Source of the DNA: Gemmatimonadaceae bacterium
GTDB lineage: Bacteria > Gemmatimonadota > Gemmatimonadetes > Gemmatimonadales > Gemmatimonadaceae
DNA: 64,000 nucleotides
Direction of reading: 5' to 3'
Assembly (NCBI GenBank): GCA_017881685.1
Contig: JADGQR010000292.1
Coordinates: 1 to 64,000 of the forward strand
This document shows positions 9,489 through 22,896 of the stretch, piece by piece (position 1 is the first letter of the stretch; the number at the start of each line of letters is the position of its first letter). Made by a program: the position numbers and the translations under genes. The notes under the pieces were generated by a model. It was not told the origin of the DNA. It was given only the letters and a program-made list of their open reading frames with translations, and did no database searches.

Positions 9489-10735
9489 CGAAGCTCGAGA
9501 TCTCGATCGCATGGAGATACCTGCGCAGCCGCCGCGGCTCACGGCTGCTGTCGCTGATCAGCGTCATCGCGATCGGCGGCGTGCTCGTCGGCGTCAGTGC
9601 GCTCATTCTCATCATCGGTGTGATGAACGGACTTCAGCGCGATCTTCGTGAGAAGATTCTCGTTGGCAGCCCGGACATCAGAGTTCTGAGTTACGGCGAG
9701 GATCTGAAGATCACCGATTGGCCGACCGTTCTGGCGAAGGTCAAGCGGATTCCGGGAGTGGTGAGTGCCGCACCGTTCGTTCTCGTCGAGGGCGGGATGA
9801 ACGCCGGGCACGACTATGCGGGAGCGACGTACATCGTCGGCATTCTGCCTCAGGGTCGCGGAGTGCCCGACGTTACCACCATACGGCAGCACGCCATCTC
9901 CGGCGATTTTCGGTTTGCCAGTAGCGATGGGCAACATCGCGGCGTGGTCCTCGGTAAGCTCGTAGCGTCGAGGTACAACGCCTGGCCCGGAGACAAGATC
10001 AATCTCGTTTCGATCTCCGGCGTGAAGATGAATGCCGTCACCGGCGGCTTCGTTCCGAAGGTCTTTCAATTCGAGGTAACTGGAGTCGTCGAGACGGGCA
10101 TGTACGAGTACGACAACTCCTACGTCTACATCGCGCTCGACCGCGCCCAGGAATTCGCCGCACTCGGCGACGGCGTAACCGGAATCGAGGTCAAGACGGT
10201 TGATCGCTGGCAGGCTGACAAGGTTGCTCAACGCATCACCGCTACTCTCGGCTGGCCATATCGCACCGTCGACTGGCAGGAACAGAATCGCTCGCTCTTC
10301 CAGGCGCTCAAGCTCGAGAAGCTTGGCATGGGAGTGATCCTGCTGCTCATCGTGATGGTGGCCGCGTTCAACATCGTCAGCACTCTTACGATGGTCGTTG
10401 CCGACAAGACGCGAGAGATCGGAATTCTGAAAGCGATGGGGATGCCGGCGCGGTCGATTCGAAGAATCTTCCTCGTGCAGGGCATTGTCATCGGGCTCGT
10501 CGGGACTCTGCTCGGCCTGGTCGTCGGCTTCGGTGGTGCATTTGCGCTCGAGAAATACAAGTTCATCCCGCTCGATCCCACGATCTATTTCATCGACCAT
10601 CTGCCGGTAGCGACGCAACCGGGGGATGTCGCGTGGATAGTGTTCGCCAGCATTCTCACGGCGGCGCTTGCCACGCTTTATCCGGCAATTCAGGCGTCGC
10701 GGCTTTATCCGATCGACGCGATCAGGCACGAATAG
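9485..10735 (+). CDS. lolC: Lipoprotein-releasing ABC transporter permease (LolC/LolE family)
   Basis: N-terminus ISIAWRYLRSRRGSRLLSLISVIAIGGVLVGVSALILIIGVMNGLQ, C-terminal FtsX-like permease; followed by the ATPase gene. Confidence 0.88.
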   Translation: MTKLEISIAWRYLRSRRGSRLLSLISVIAIGGVLVGVSALILIIGVMNGLQRDLREKILVGSPDIRVLSYGEDLKITDWPTVLAKVKRIPGVVSAAPFVLVEGGMNAGHDYAGATYIVGILPQGRGVPDVTTIRQHAISGDFRFASSDGQHRGVVLGKLVASRYNAWPGDKINLVSISGVKMNAVTGGFVPKVFQFEVTGVVETGMYEYDNSYVYIALDRAQEFAALGDGVTGIEVKTVDRWQADKVAQRITATLGWPYRTVDWQEQNRSLFQALKLEKLGMGVILLLIVMVAAFNIVSTLTMVVADKTREIGILKAMGMPARSIRRIFLVQGIVIGLVGTLLGLVVGFGGAFALEKYKFIPLDPTIYFIDHLPVATQPGDVAWIVFASILTAALATLYPAIQASRLYPIDAIRHE

Positions 10736-10736
10736 C

Positions 10737-11435
10737 ATGGCAGTCCTCGAAGCGCACGGAGTTCACAAGACCTACACGGGCGGAGATGGCGGGACCATCA
10801 ACGTGCTCAGCGGTGTCGATCTCGCCGTCAATCGCCGGGAGATGGTCGCTATCGTCGGCGCCAGCGGTGCAGGGAAATCAACTCTGCTTCACGTCCTCGG
10901 CGCGCTCGACAAGCCAACGCGTGGCTATGTCGTGATCGGCGGAGATCCAATCAACGGTCTCGACGAGGAACAGCTTGCTTTACTGAGGAACCGATCGGTT
11001 GGATTCGTGTTTCAGTTTCATCACCTTCTTCGCGAGTTCTCGGCGCTGGAGAACGTGATGATGCCGATTCGGATCTCGGGAAAATCAGAGGCAGAAGCGC
11101 GGAGCCGTGGTCAGGAGCTTCTCGCACGGGTCGGACTGAGTGCAAGAATGCATCATCGTCCGTCCGAGCTTTCTGGCGGAGAGCAGCAGCGAACCGCCGT
11201 GGCCAGGGCTCTTGCCATGGATCCGAAGGTCGTGCTTGCCGACGAGCCGTCGGGCAACCTCGACCTGGCAAACGGTGAAATGCTGCACGAGCTCCTGACC
11301 GAAGTGGTCAACGATCTGGAGATCGGCATGGTTGTCGTCACTCATAACAGACTGCTGGCCAACAGGGCCAGCCGGGTATTGCTGCTCGAAGGTGGCACGC
11401 TCAGTGAAACTGTAGTAGGCGACACCATCGTCTAA
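10737..11435 (+). CDS. lolD: Lipoprotein-releasing ABC transporter ATP-binding protein
   Basis: Walker A GASGAGKST, signature LSGGEQQRTAVARAL, Walker B KVVLADEPSGNLD. Confidence 0.9.
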   Translation: MAVLEAHGVHKTYTGGDGGTINVLSGVDLAVNRREMVAIVGASGAGKSTLLHVLGALDKPTRGYVVIGGDPINGLDEEQLALLRNRSVGFVFQFHHLLREFSALENVMMPIRISGKSEAEARSRGQELLARVGLSARMHHRPSELSGGEQQRTAVARALAMDPKVVLADEPSGNLDLANGEMLHELLTEVVNDLEIGMVVVTHNRLLANRASRVLLLEGGTLSETVVGDTIV

Positions 11436-11508
11436 GTGTTACCGTAGATAGAGTGAGTGTTGCGACGCGACGAATGTGGCGTCTTCGATATCGGGGCGGG
11501 GGAGTCGG

Positions 11509-11994
11509 ATGATCTGCGATGTGTGCAAGGAAGCGGATGCGGTGATTCAGCTTACCGAGGTGGAGGGCGCCGGTGTGCGCCTCCTGCACCTCTGCGAGCG
11601 CTGCGCTGCCGAGCGCGGCGTGGAAACGACCGTGTCTGCGCCAAAGCCACAGATCACTGATTTCCTTCAGAGCGTCCATCAGGCCATGCAGGCGACGCAG
11701 GGCGACGCCGCCCGGTGCACCTTCTGCTCATCGACGTTCCGCGACTTCAGATCGACTGGTCGCCTTGGTTGCGCCCACTGCTACGACGCGTTCGAGAACA
11801 GCATGCGCGATCTGCTTCGCAGAGTTCACGGCAACTCCAGGCATGTCGGCCGGCGCTACGAGCCACCCGCGAGCACGGATCTCCCGGATGCCGGGACAGC
11901 CAACGAGCTTCGCGATCGTTTGCGCCGCGCCATCGAGTCCGAGCAGTTCGAGCTCGCCGCTGACATTCGTGACAAGCTGAGAGGAATGGATTGA
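11509..11994 (+). CDS. mcsA: McsA-like zinc protein with UvrB/C motif
   Basis: Four CxxC motifs (CDVC, CERC, CTFC, CAHC) and C-terminal UVR-like LRRAIESEQFELAADIRDKLR; directly upstream of mcsB. Confidence 0.87.
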   Translation: MICDVCKEADAVIQLTEVEGAGVRLLHLCERCAAERGVETTVSAPKPQITDFLQSVHQAMQATQGDAARCTFCSSTFRDFRSTGRLGCAHCYDAFENSMRDLLRRVHGNSRHVGRRYEPPASTDLPDAGTANELRDRLRRAIESEQFELAADIRDKLRGMD

Positions 11995-13072
11995 TGCTGG
12001 ATCTATCCCTTCTTCCTGACGGCGGCGTCGGCTGGCTTGACGCGTCGGGATCGAATCCTGACATCGTGATCTCCACGCGAATTCGGCTTGCGCGGAATCT
12101 CGAGGGCTACGCATTCGCCGGCCGTGCGAGGGATGGAGAGCGGCTTCGCATTCTGTCTCAGGTTCAGCAGGCGATGAACACGATGGGCGGATTTCGTCAT
12201 GGCCTGATGCTTCGCGTGGACGAGATGGCCTCAGACGATCGCCTGCTTCTGCACGAGCGTCACCTCGTCAGCCGCGAGCTGGCCGGCCTGGATCCTCAGC
12301 GACCTGTGCGCAGTGGCTCCGCCGTCTACGTGGCGCGAGGCACGAGCATCATGATCAACGAAGAGGACCATCTTCGTCTCCAGTCGCTCGAGTCGGGTCT
12401 TCGAATCGCGGAGGCGTTCAATTCAGTTGAAGCGCTCGAGTCGGAGCTGGGCGAGCTCGTGCCTTACGCGTTCCATCGGGAGTTCGGCTATCTCACCGCG
12501 TGTCCGACAAATGCTGGCACAGGACTTCGCGCGTCCGTTCTGATCCATCTTCCGGGACTCGTTCTGACCAAGGAGATCGGCAAAGTTCTGTCCGGCCTCC
12601 AGCAAGTCGGTCTGACCTATCGCGGACTTTACGGCGAAGGCAGTGAAGTGGTCGGTAATTTCTTCCAGATCTCGAATCAGACAACGCTTGGCCGAACCGA
12701 GCCGGAGCTTCTGGAATACCTGACACGAGTGGTAACCCACGTCATCGAACGTGAAGAAGAAGCAAGAAAAGTATTGCTTAGAGACGCGGGTTATATTATC
12801 GAAGACAAGCTCTGGCGCGCGTACGGAACGCTGCGATATGCGCGAAGCCTCACGTTCGACGAGGTGATGAGCTACCTGAGCAGTGTAAGGCTGGCTGTCG
12901 GTCTGAAACTGATCACCGATCTAAGTGTATATACCCTCAACAAGCTCCTGATATTCAGTCAGTCGGCCCACTTGGCGCATGCCGAGGGTCGCGAGCTGAC
13001 AACGAGCGAAGCGAATCTTGCGCGCGCGAAGTACGTGCGTCGAATTCTCGCTGATGATACGGGGTCTACACG

Positions 13073-13076
<4 letters not shown>
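11994..13076 (+). CDS. mcsB: Protein-arginine kinase McsB (ATP:guanido phosphotransferase)
   Basis: VISTRIRLARNLEGYAF, IMINEEDHLRLQSLESG, CPTNAGTGLRASVLIHLPGL, GNFFQISNQTTLG. Confidence 0.93.
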
Positions 13077-15571
<2,495 letters not shown>

Positions 15572-15591
15572 CAGACCTCCCTCAACATCCG

Positions 15592-15636
15592 CGGGGCCGC
15601 GGAAGCGTTGCAATGGCAACGTCTTTCGCGGTCCCG
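15592..15636 (+). terminator. Stable hairpin between clpC and bamA (probable terminator or processing site)
   Basis: c-GGGGCCGCGGAAGCGTTGC-aatg-GCAACGtCTTTCGCGGTCCC-g: ~20-bp stem with a single bulge, then ttgtctaatta. Confidence 0.55.
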
Positions 15637-15699
15637 TTGTCTAATTAACCAGCCCACCGTAGAAGGACCCTCCTACCACGATTCGTGTATATTTCAGCG

Positions 15700-18126
15700 A
15701 TGCAAAAGTATGTTGTTTCCCTGCTGGCCATTATGGCAGCCGGGTCTTCCGCCATTGCACAGGACACGAACGGTCCAGGTGCCTGTACGACGCCTGACAC
15801 CGTAATGGTCTTTGGCAATTCGCGCGTTTCGGACGCTACCGTCCGCGCCAGCGCGGGCCTTCCGCCGCATACGACTTTGAACTTCCGCGACGTGCAGCGC
15901 GCCATCAAAGCGCTGTTCTCGACCGGACAGTTCGAGGATGTCCAGATCTCCTGCTCCGTGCCGCCGGTTACTCCGAAGACGTCTCTTCGCATCACAGTTC
16001 GCGAAAGGCCGCTGCTTTCGGGCGTGACGGTGACTGGCCCCGAGCGAGTGTCTGCCAAGGACGTGAAGGACCGGCTCACTCTTGCCATCGGAAAGCCACT
16101 CGATCCCGCGGCGCTCGCGCTCGCGGTCGAGCGTGCCGACTCGCTCTACAACGCGAAAGGTTACTACCTGGCCCGGGTTCACGTTGACACCGTCAAGGAC
16201 GGCGACAAGGTCAAGATTGCGTTCAACGTCGAGGAAGGCAGACGACTCGCTATCTCCGGCCTGAAGGTCAACGGAAACAAGAACGTCTCCGCCGAAGACA
16301 TCGCCGGCGCGATGGAGTCGAAGCCTGAAGGATTCTACTGGTTCAGGAAGGGAGAGTTCGACGATTCGAAGTACGCCACCGATTTGCAGCAAAACATTCC
16401 GCAGATGTACGCAAGCCGTGGTTACATCGATTTCCGAATTCTGAATGACTCTCTCATCATCGATCGTGATGCAGGCAAAGCAGTCATCGAGCTGACAGTC
16501 AATGAAGGTCCAAGATACAAAATCGGATCATTCGAGGTTCTTGGTAACAAGCGGTTCTCCACCGCCGACATCCAGCAGTACTATCCGTTCGCCGACCAGA
16601 CCACGACGCTGACTCAGCGCGCGGTGGGAGTAGTGAAGCGGGCCTACAAGAACCCGCCGAACACTTTCGATCAGACCAGGTGGGATTCGGGCGAGGAAAA
16701 ACTTCGCGATGCCTACAACGACGAAGGTTACATCTACGCGCGGATTCGCCCTGTGGTCGAGAGACAGCCAGGTACGGATTCAGTGCGCGTTGTGAACCTG
16801 CGGTGGGAGATCGATGAATCGACCCCGGCGATCGTGAATCGAATCGACATCGAGGGCAATGACTTCACCTATGAGTCGTGCATTCGAGAGCAGATCGTGC
16901 TCGCTCCGGGCCAGGTCTTCAATCGCAACTACCTGCTGCGCAGCTACCAGAACATCTCCAACCTGAACTTCTTCGAATCGCCGATGCCTGCGCCGGACAC
17001 GCGTCCAGTTGGCGACCAGGGAGACGTGGACATCATCTTCCACGTGAAGGAGAAGCGCACAGGCAACGTGAACTTCGGTGCGTCCACCGGCCAGGGAACG
17101 GGCATTGGCGGATTCATCGGCCTCGATCAGCCCAACCTGCTTGGTCGCTGCAAGCGCGCGCAGCTGCAGTATCAGTTCGGCCAGTACATCAACGATTTCA
17201 ACATGACGTACACCGATCCCAACATCAACCAGACGCGTATCTCTGGTGCGGTGACGGCGTATCACACTGCGTCACGCTACACGATCGCCGATCTTGGCCA
17301 GTCGGTTCGTACAGGTGCACAGATTCAGGTCGGATTCCCGGTGCCGAATTCGCTCTACAGCCGCCTTCTTCTTTCGTACGGCGGCGAGAAAGTGAAGTAT
17401 GGTGGAACCGGACTTCTCGGAACAGTTGCCAATCAGTGCGACAACTGCTTCCGTTCGACGCTTGGATTTACTGCTTCCCACGATACCCGTCTCGGGCTGC
17501 CGTTCGCCGCAGAGGGCGGATCCCAGACGTTCGTCGCTGAGTTCAACGGCGGACCGCTTGGCGGAACAGCGAAGTTCCAGAAGTACACGACGGAGCTCAA
17601 GGCTTATGCTCCGATCGGCGGCGTCGGGGTAGCGTCGCTAGGTTCCGCGCCAATGACATTCGTGCTCGGCCTGACGGCGAGAGCCGGCGCTCTCTTCGGA
17701 GACCCGGGACCGTTCTTCTACAGCCAGTCTTTTGCGCTTGGCGGTACTCAATACGGCGAGCAGCTGCGTGGTTATGAGGAGTTCTCGATCACGCCGTTCG
17801 GTTTCAACGCTTTGGCCGATGGCAGCAGCAGCGGAGTTGCACGCTCGTCTTTCGGAAATGCATTCTTCACGGGGACCGGAGAGCTCGGTCTGCGTGTAAA
17901 TCAGTCGTTGTATATGGACACCTTCTTCGAGGGTGGTAATGTGTGGGACAAACCGAGAGAGTTCGATCCCACTCGTCTATTCCGTTCCTTTGGCTTCGGT
18001 GCCGCGATTGTCAGTCCTCTTGGACCGATTGGCATCGACCTCGGGTATGGATTGGATCGTCTGGACACGGCCGGTCGGCCGGCGCCAGGCTGGAAGCTGC
18101 ATTTCAAACTTGGACAGTTCTTCTAA
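15700..18126 (+). CDS. bamA: Outer membrane protein assembly factor BamA
   Basis: Signal peptide, five POTRA-like repeats, C-terminal barrel (GPIGIDLGYGLDR...WKLHFKLGQFF); followed by skp-lpxD. Confidence 0.93.
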   Translation: MQKYVVSLLAIMAAGSSAIAQDTNGPGACTTPDTVMVFGNSRVSDATVRASAGLPPHTTLNFRDVQRAIKALFSTGQFEDVQISCSVPPVTPKTSLRITVRERPLLSGVTVTGPERVSAKDVKDRLTLAIGKPLDPAALALAVERADSLYNAKGYYLARVHVDTVKDGDKVKIAFNVEEGRRLAISGLKVNGNKNVSAEDIAGAMESKPEGFYWFRKGEFDDSKYATDLQQNIPQMYASRGYIDFRILNDSLIIDRDAGKAVIELTVNEGPRYKIGSFEVLGNKRFSTADIQQYYPFADQTTTLTQRAVGVVKRAYKNPPNTFDQTRWDSGEEKLRDAYNDEGYIYARIRPVVERQPGTDSVRVVNLRWEIDESTPAIVNRIDIEGNDFTYESCIREQIVLAPGQVFNRNYLLRSYQNISNLNFFESPMPAPDTRPVGDQGDVDIIFHVKEKRTGNVNFGASTGQGTGIGGFIGLDQPNLLGRCKRAQLQYQFGQYINDFNMTYTDPNINQTRISGAVTAYHTASRYTIADLGQSVRTGAQIQVGFPVPNSLYSRLLLSYGGEKVKYGGTGLLGTVANQCDNCFRSTLGFTASHDTRLGLPFAAEGGSQTFVAEFNGGPLGGTAKFQKYTTELKAYAPIGGVGVASLGSAPMTFVLGLTARAGALFGDPGPFFYSQSFALGGTQYGEQLRGYEEFSITPFGFNALADGSSSGVARSSFGNAFFTGTGELGLRVNQSLYMDTFFEGGNVWDKPREFDPTRLFRSFGFGAAIVSPLGPIGIDLGYGLDRLDTAGRPAPGWKLHFKLGQFF

Positions 18127-18139
18127 CATTGGAGTATTC

Positions 18140-18739
18140 ATGCGTGGATTGATTCGTGCGGCGTCGCTCGCACTCATTGTAGGTGGAGCAACGGCTGGCT
18201 CGGCATCGGCCCAGGCAGTACCGAAGTTCGGCTTCATTAATTCCGCGGCGATCCTAGCCGAGGCACCTGGCCGCGCCGAGGCTGAAAACCAGTTCAAGAC
18301 TGAAGTGGCAGCCTATCAGGCGCAGCTCCAGCGGATGAGCGATTCGCTGCAGACGATGGCCGCGAACTTCGACAAGGAGTCGCCGAAGCTCGACAGTGCG
18401 ACCCGTGTGACTCGTGCCAAGACGATCAATGACAAGGAAGCCGATTACCAGAATCGGGCAAAGGCACTCGATCAGCAGATGCAGAACCGTCAGGCTGAGC
18501 TGATTCGTCCGCTGATGGAGAATCTGCAGAAGGTCATCGAGCAGGTTCGTGCTGAAGACAACTATGCGATGATCTTCGACGTTGCGTCGCAGACCAGCGT
18601 GATCGTTGCAGCCGACAAGAATCTCGACATCACCCAGAAGGTTCTTGCTCGCATCAAGGCAGGCGGGAAGCCGGCAGCGACGACTCCAACGCCGTCGCCG
18701 ATGACGCAGAAGCCTGCTGGAGTTACGACGAAGCATTGA
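18140..18739 (+). CDS. skp: OmpH/Skp family periplasmic chaperone
   Basis: Signal peptide, [38 protein letters not shown] coiled coil; bamA-skp-lpxD synteny. Confidence 0.87.
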   Translation: MRGLIRAASLALIVGGATAGSASAQAVPKFGFINSAAILAEAPGRAEAENQFKTEVAAYQAQLQRMSDSLQTMAANFDKESPKLDSATRVTRAKTINDKEADYQNRAKALDQQMQNRQAELIRPLMENLQKVIEQVRAEDNYAMIFDVASQTSVIVAADKNLDITQKVLARIKAGGKPAATTPTPSPMTQKPAGVTTKH

Positions 18740-19806
18740 TCTCCAACTCCGCCGGTACGAATTCCCTCAGCGGTGAGCGTGCTTGCACTCTCACCGCTGA
18801 GGCCATTGCGGCCCTGACAGGCGGAGAACTTCGCGGGGAACCCGGAACCACGGTTTCGGGAGTCGCTGCCCTCGACCGCGCGCAGGGCGATCAGGTGAGC
18901 TTTCTTGCTGACCGCAGGTATGCCGATGCCCTCGCGGCGAGCGGAGCGGGAGTAGTTCTCATCACGCCCGATCTCGCCGATACAGCCGGCCCTGTTCCAT
19001 CGCGGGTGATTGTGGCCAACCCGATGGAATCGCTGCTCAAGGTGCTGCCAAAGCTCTATCCGCCGAGTGACGCAAACGCATCGATCGCACCGACGGCGCG
19101 AATTGGCGCTCGAGCGTGGCTCGGCGCTCGCGTGACGCTCGGCGAGTATGCAGTAATCGGTGAAGACGCCGTAATTGGCGACGACGTGGTCATCGGTGCT
19201 CATTCGGTCGTTGGAGCAGGCGTGAAGATCGGAAACGAATCGCGCCTGTTTCCACACGTGACCGTTTATGCCCGAAGTGAGCTCGGAAGCAGAGTCATCA
19301 TCCATTCGGGTGTGCGGATCGGCTCTGATGGTTTCGGCTATGTCCTCAGCGGCGGCGCACACACGAAGATTCCGCACGTCGGCCGGTGCATCATCAGCGA
19401 CGATGTCGAGATCGGTGCGAATACGACAATCGATCGCGGCAGCATCGACGACACTGTCGTCGGAGCTGGAACAAAGATCGATAACCTCGTGCAGATCGGG
19501 CACAACGTCCGCATCGGACGCCTCTGCATGATCATGTCGCAGGCGGGGATTTCCGGCTCGGCACGGATTGAAGACGGCTGCGTCATCGCCGGACAGGCTG
19601 GGCTTGGCGGACACATCACGATCGGGAAGGGCGCGCGGATCGCCGGACAAGCCGGCGTCTTCGGTGATGTTCCAGCTGGTGAGACGTGGTCGGGTTACCC
19701 GGCGAGGCCTCATCGCGAGTCGTTGCGGGCCACTGGCGCGATGTTCAAGATTGCCGGGATGTTGAAACGACTCGAAAAACTCCTGGAAGAAAAGGAAGCA
19801 GAGTGA
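18736..19806 (+). CDS. lpxD: UDP-3-O-(3-hydroxyacyl)glucosamine N-acyltransferase
   Basis: Left-handed beta-helix hexapeptide repeats; [36 protein letters not shown]. Confidence 0.95.
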   Translation: MISNSAGTNSLSGERACTLTAEAIAALTGGELRGEPGTTVSGVAALDRAQGDQVSFLADRRYADALAASGAGVVLITPDLADTAGPVPSRVIVANPMESLLKVLPKLYPPSDANASIAPTARIGARAWLGARVTLGEYAVIGEDAVIGDDVVIGAHSVVGAGVKIGNESRLFPHVTVYARSELGSRVIIHSGVRIGSDGFGYVLSGGAHTKIPHVGRCIISDDVEIGANTTIDRGSIDDTVVGAGTKIDNLVQIGHNVRIGRLCMIMSQAGISGSARIEDGCVIAGQAGLGGHITIGKGARIAGQAGVFGDVPAGETWSGYPARPHRESLRATGAMFKIAGMLKRLEKLLEEKEAE

Positions 19807-21119
19807 GTCGTTCAACCGTCGCCGGAAAGGCGACGCTGGAGGGGATCGGCCTCCACCTCGGTCAGCCATGCCGCCTGACATTCTCGCCCGCGAAATCGGG
19901 CTCCGGCATCACGTTTCGGCGCGTCGACATTTCCGGCGCCGAACCGATATCTGCGTCTGTGAAGCAGGTCAGCGCGAGCGAGCGCCGCACCCAATTGGGG
20001 AGCGGAGATAACACCGTTCACACGGTCGAGCATGTGCTGGCCGCCGTTGCAGCGCACGGCATCGACGATCTCGAGATCGAAATGGACGGCCCTGAGCCGC
20101 CGATTCTCGACGGAAGCGCAAGTCCATTCTTCGATCTTCTGAAGAAAACCGGGCTTGCGGTGCAGGAAGGCGAGCCGGATTATCTGATACTTGCGGAGCC
20201 GGTAAGGATTATCGACGGAGAGTCTGTGTACGAAGCTTTTCCGGCGAATGATCTGGAGCTCGACGTCACGATCGAGTTCCCGCATCCGAAGATTGGAAAG
20301 CAGTCGAAGATGTTCAACGTCACAACCGAGATATTTGAAGCCGAGTTGTCGCGTGCCAGGACATTCGGTTTTGTGAAGGAAGTTGAGTGGCTCCGCTCAC
20401 GCGGTTTGATCAAAGGTGCTTCGGTTGACAACGCGATCGTTCTGGATGAGACGGGAATTGTCAGCGGGCCGCTGAGATGGGACGACGAGTTCGTTCGTCA
20501 CAAGGCGATGGATTGCGTCGGAGATCTGGTTCTTGCAGGTGCAAAGGTTCGCGCGCGGATAGTTGCAGTGAAGCCGAGTCACAGGGGAACTGTTACACTG
20601 GTGCGTGAGCTGACGCGTGCGGGCACCTTGCAGAACGGAAACGGAATCAGAACGGAATCCGTCAACAGGAATCAACGGAGAAAGACCGTGTACAACATAG
20701 AAGACATCATGCGAGTGCTTCCGCACAGATATCCATTTCTGCTTGTGGACAGAATTCTCGAGATCGAAGCAGGGAAGAGAATCGTCGGACTGAAGAACGT
20801 CACGATCAACGAGCCGTTCTTCCAGGGGCATTTCCCCGGCCATCCGATCATGCCGGGCGTTCTGATTGTCGAAGCCATGGCGCAGGTTGGCGGCATGCTG
20901 CTGATGGGGAATCTCGAAGAACCGGACACGAAGGTCGTCTACTTCATGTCGCTCGATAAGATCAAGTTCAGAAAGCCGGTCAAGCCGGGCGATCAGCTGA
21001 TCTTCGAATTGCAGATCATTCAGATCAGGGGAGCGGTCTGCAAGACGAAAGGCGTCGCGAAGGTCGATGGAGAGATAGTGGCGGAAGCCGAAATGGTGGC
21101 CATGGTCCGCGATAGATGA
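19803..21119 (+). CDS. lpxC/fabZ: Bifunctional UDP-3-O-acyl-N-acetylglucosamine deacetylase / 3-hydroxyacyl-ACP dehydratase (LpxC-FabZ fusion)
   Basis: Lpx[49 protein letters not shown]. Fab[44 protein letters not shown]. One uninterrupted frame. Confidence 0.95.
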   Translation: MSRSTVAGKATLEGIGLHLGQPCRLTFSPAKSGSGITFRRVDISGAEPISASVKQVSASERRTQLGSGDNTVHTVEHVLAAVAAHGIDDLEIEMDGPEPPILDGSASPFFDLLKKTGLAVQEGEPDYLILAEPVRIIDGESVYEAFPANDLELDVTIEFPHPKIGKQSKMFNVTTEIFEAELSRARTFGFVKEVEWLRSRGLIKGASVDNAIVLDETGIVSGPLRWDDEFVRHKAMDCVGDLVLAGAKVRARIVAVKPSHRGTVTLVRELTRAGTLQNGNGIRTESVNRNQRRKTVYNIEDIMRVLPHRYPFLLVDRILEIEAGKRIVGLKNVTINEPFFQGHFPGHPIMPGVLIVEAMAQVGGMLLMGNLEEPDTKVVYFMSLDKIKFRKPVKPGDQLIFELQIIQIRGAVCKTKGVAKVDGEIVAEAEMVAMVRDR

Positions 21120-21895
21120 AACGCTCAGGAATTCACTCGTCAGCCATCATCTCGCCGCATGCAACGCTCGGCGAGAGAGTCTACGTCGGACCCTTCGCGA
21201 TAATCGGCGACGGCTGCGAAGTCGGCGATGATTGCGAGATTGCTTCGCGCGCATCGCTCGAGCGTGACGTAAAGCTCGGAATCGGCGTAAAGATCGGAAT
21301 AGGAACCGTCCTCGGTGGCGCACCGCAGGATCTCAAGTATGCAGGTGAGGCGACGACCGTTGAGATCGGCGATGGCACTGTCATCCGCGAATACAGCACC
21401 GTCAATCGAGGAACAGCGCAGTCGTTCAAGACGACGGTCGGCGCTCGATGCCTGTTGATGTCGTACGTACACCTCGCACACGACTGTCACATCGGCAACG
21501 GAGTGATCATCGCGAACGGCGTTCAGCTCGCCGGGCATGTCACGATCGAGGACAGAGCCACGCTTTCGGGGCTGTCGGCGGTTCATCAGTTCGTACGCAT
21601 CGGACGGCACAGCTTCATCGGCGGAATGTCACGCGTATCGAAGGACATTCCTCCATTCCTCAAAGCCGTTGGAAATCCCCTGAAGCTTTACGGATTGAAC
21701 AGCATCGGTCTCCAGCGAAGTGGATTCCCCGAGGACGTGGTGCTCGAGCTGAAGCGCGCGTATCGGTTGTTCTTCCGGTCTGATCTGAATCTGTCTCAGG
21801 CCATGCAGCGCGCCGAGACCGAGCTCGAGATGTTCCCCGAGGTGAAGGAGCTCATCAGGTTCGTGGAGGCAAGCGGGCGGGGAGTCGTCATCTGA
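21116..21895 (+). CDS. lpxA: Acyl-ACP--UDP-N-acetylglucosamine O-acyltransferase
   Basis: Hexapeptide repeats, [41 protein letters not shown]. Confidence 0.95.
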   Translation: MKRSGIHSSAIISPHATLGERVYVGPFAIIGDGCEVGDDCEIASRASLERDVKLGIGVKIGIGTVLGGAPQDLKYAGEATTVEIGDGTVIREYSTVNRGTAQSFKTTVGARCLLMSYVHLAHDCHIGNGVIIANGVQLAGHVTIEDRATLSGLSAVHQFVRIGRHSFIGGMSRVSKDIPPFLKAVGNPLKLYGLNSIGLQRSGFPEDVVLELKRAYRLFFRSDLNLSQAMQRAETELEMFPEVKELIRFVEASGRGVVI

Positions 21896-21909
21896 CACAG
21901 CCCCTGAAG

Positions 21910-22896
21910 ATGGGTGTGATCGGAGCCGGAAGCCTTGGGTTCCATCACGTGCGAATTCTCCGGGACATGGATTCGGTTTCTCTTGCTGGATTCGTGGAGA
22001 GCGACGACGAACGTGCGAGCCATGTTGCGTCCGAGCTGGCCGTCGACCGATACGGGGATCTTCAGTCGTTACTGAGAGACGTGGATGCGTTGACCATAGT
22101 CGTGCCCACCCCGTCGCATTACGCCGTTGCCAGGGAGGCTCTCGAAGCCGGGAAGCATGTGTTCATCGAGAAGCCGATCACCGCGACGCTCGAGCAGGCC
22201 GACGAGCTGCTGGAGATCGCAGATCGCAACGGATGCCTGGTTCAGATCGGACACGTCGAAAGATTCAATCAGGCGGTGAGAGCAGCGCTGCCGTACGTCT
22301 CGCACCCGAGGTTCATCGAAAGCGAGCGGCTCGCGTTGTTCAGCGTGAGAGGCTCGGACGTGGCGGTGGTTCTGGATCTGATGATCCACGACATCGATCT
22401 TGTTCTGACGCTCGTTGGTGATACCGCGGAAGAGATATCAGCGGTCGGCGTGCCCGTGCTGACTCCGATGCTCGATATTGCGAACGCTCGCGTGACGTTC
22501 TCGTCAGGCGCGGTGGCAAACATCACCTCGAGCCGGATCTCGCGCGATCGTGTGAGAAAGATTCGGATATTTCAGCAGAGCGGTTATCTGTCGCTCGATC
22601 TCGCGGCTGGCACAGGGGAATTCTTCCGCCTGAAGCACCAGATGGATCCGACGCGGCCGCCTGTCGGACCCGTGAACATCACGGACTACGTCGATCGCAT
22701 AAAGCTCACTGCTCCAGAGGGAGAGCCCTTGCGGCTCGAGTTCGACAGCTTCGTTGCCGCCGTTCGTGGCGAGTCGCCCGTGGTGGTGACAGGTGAGGAC
22801 GGACGACGCGCTCTCGCAGTTGCGTTGAGAATCGTTGCAGAGATCGAGCGAACGCGGCCGGCATTGACTGGAGAAGCCGCAGCGGCTCGTGCCTGA
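21910..22896 (+). CDS. Gfo/Idh/MocA family NAD(P)-dependent oxidoreductase
   Basis: GVIGAGSLGFHHVRIL Rossmann motif, AGKHVFIEKPITATLEQADEL, QIGHVERFNQ. Confidence 0.9.
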   Translation: MGVIGAGSLGFHHVRILRDMDSVSLAGFVESDDERASHVASELAVDRYGDLQSLLRDVDALTIVVPTPSHYAVAREALEAGKHVFIEKPITATLEQADELLEIADRNGCLVQIGHVERFNQAVRAALPYVSHPRFIESERLALFSVRGSDVAVVLDLMIHDIDLVLTLVGDTAEEISAVGVPVLTPMLDIANARVTFSSGAVANITSSRISRDRVRKIRIFQQSGYLSLDLAAGTGEFFRLKHQMDPTRPPVGPVNITDYVDRIKLTAPEGEPLRLEFDSFVAAVRGESPVVVTGEDGRRALAVALRIVAEIERTRPALTGEAAAARA

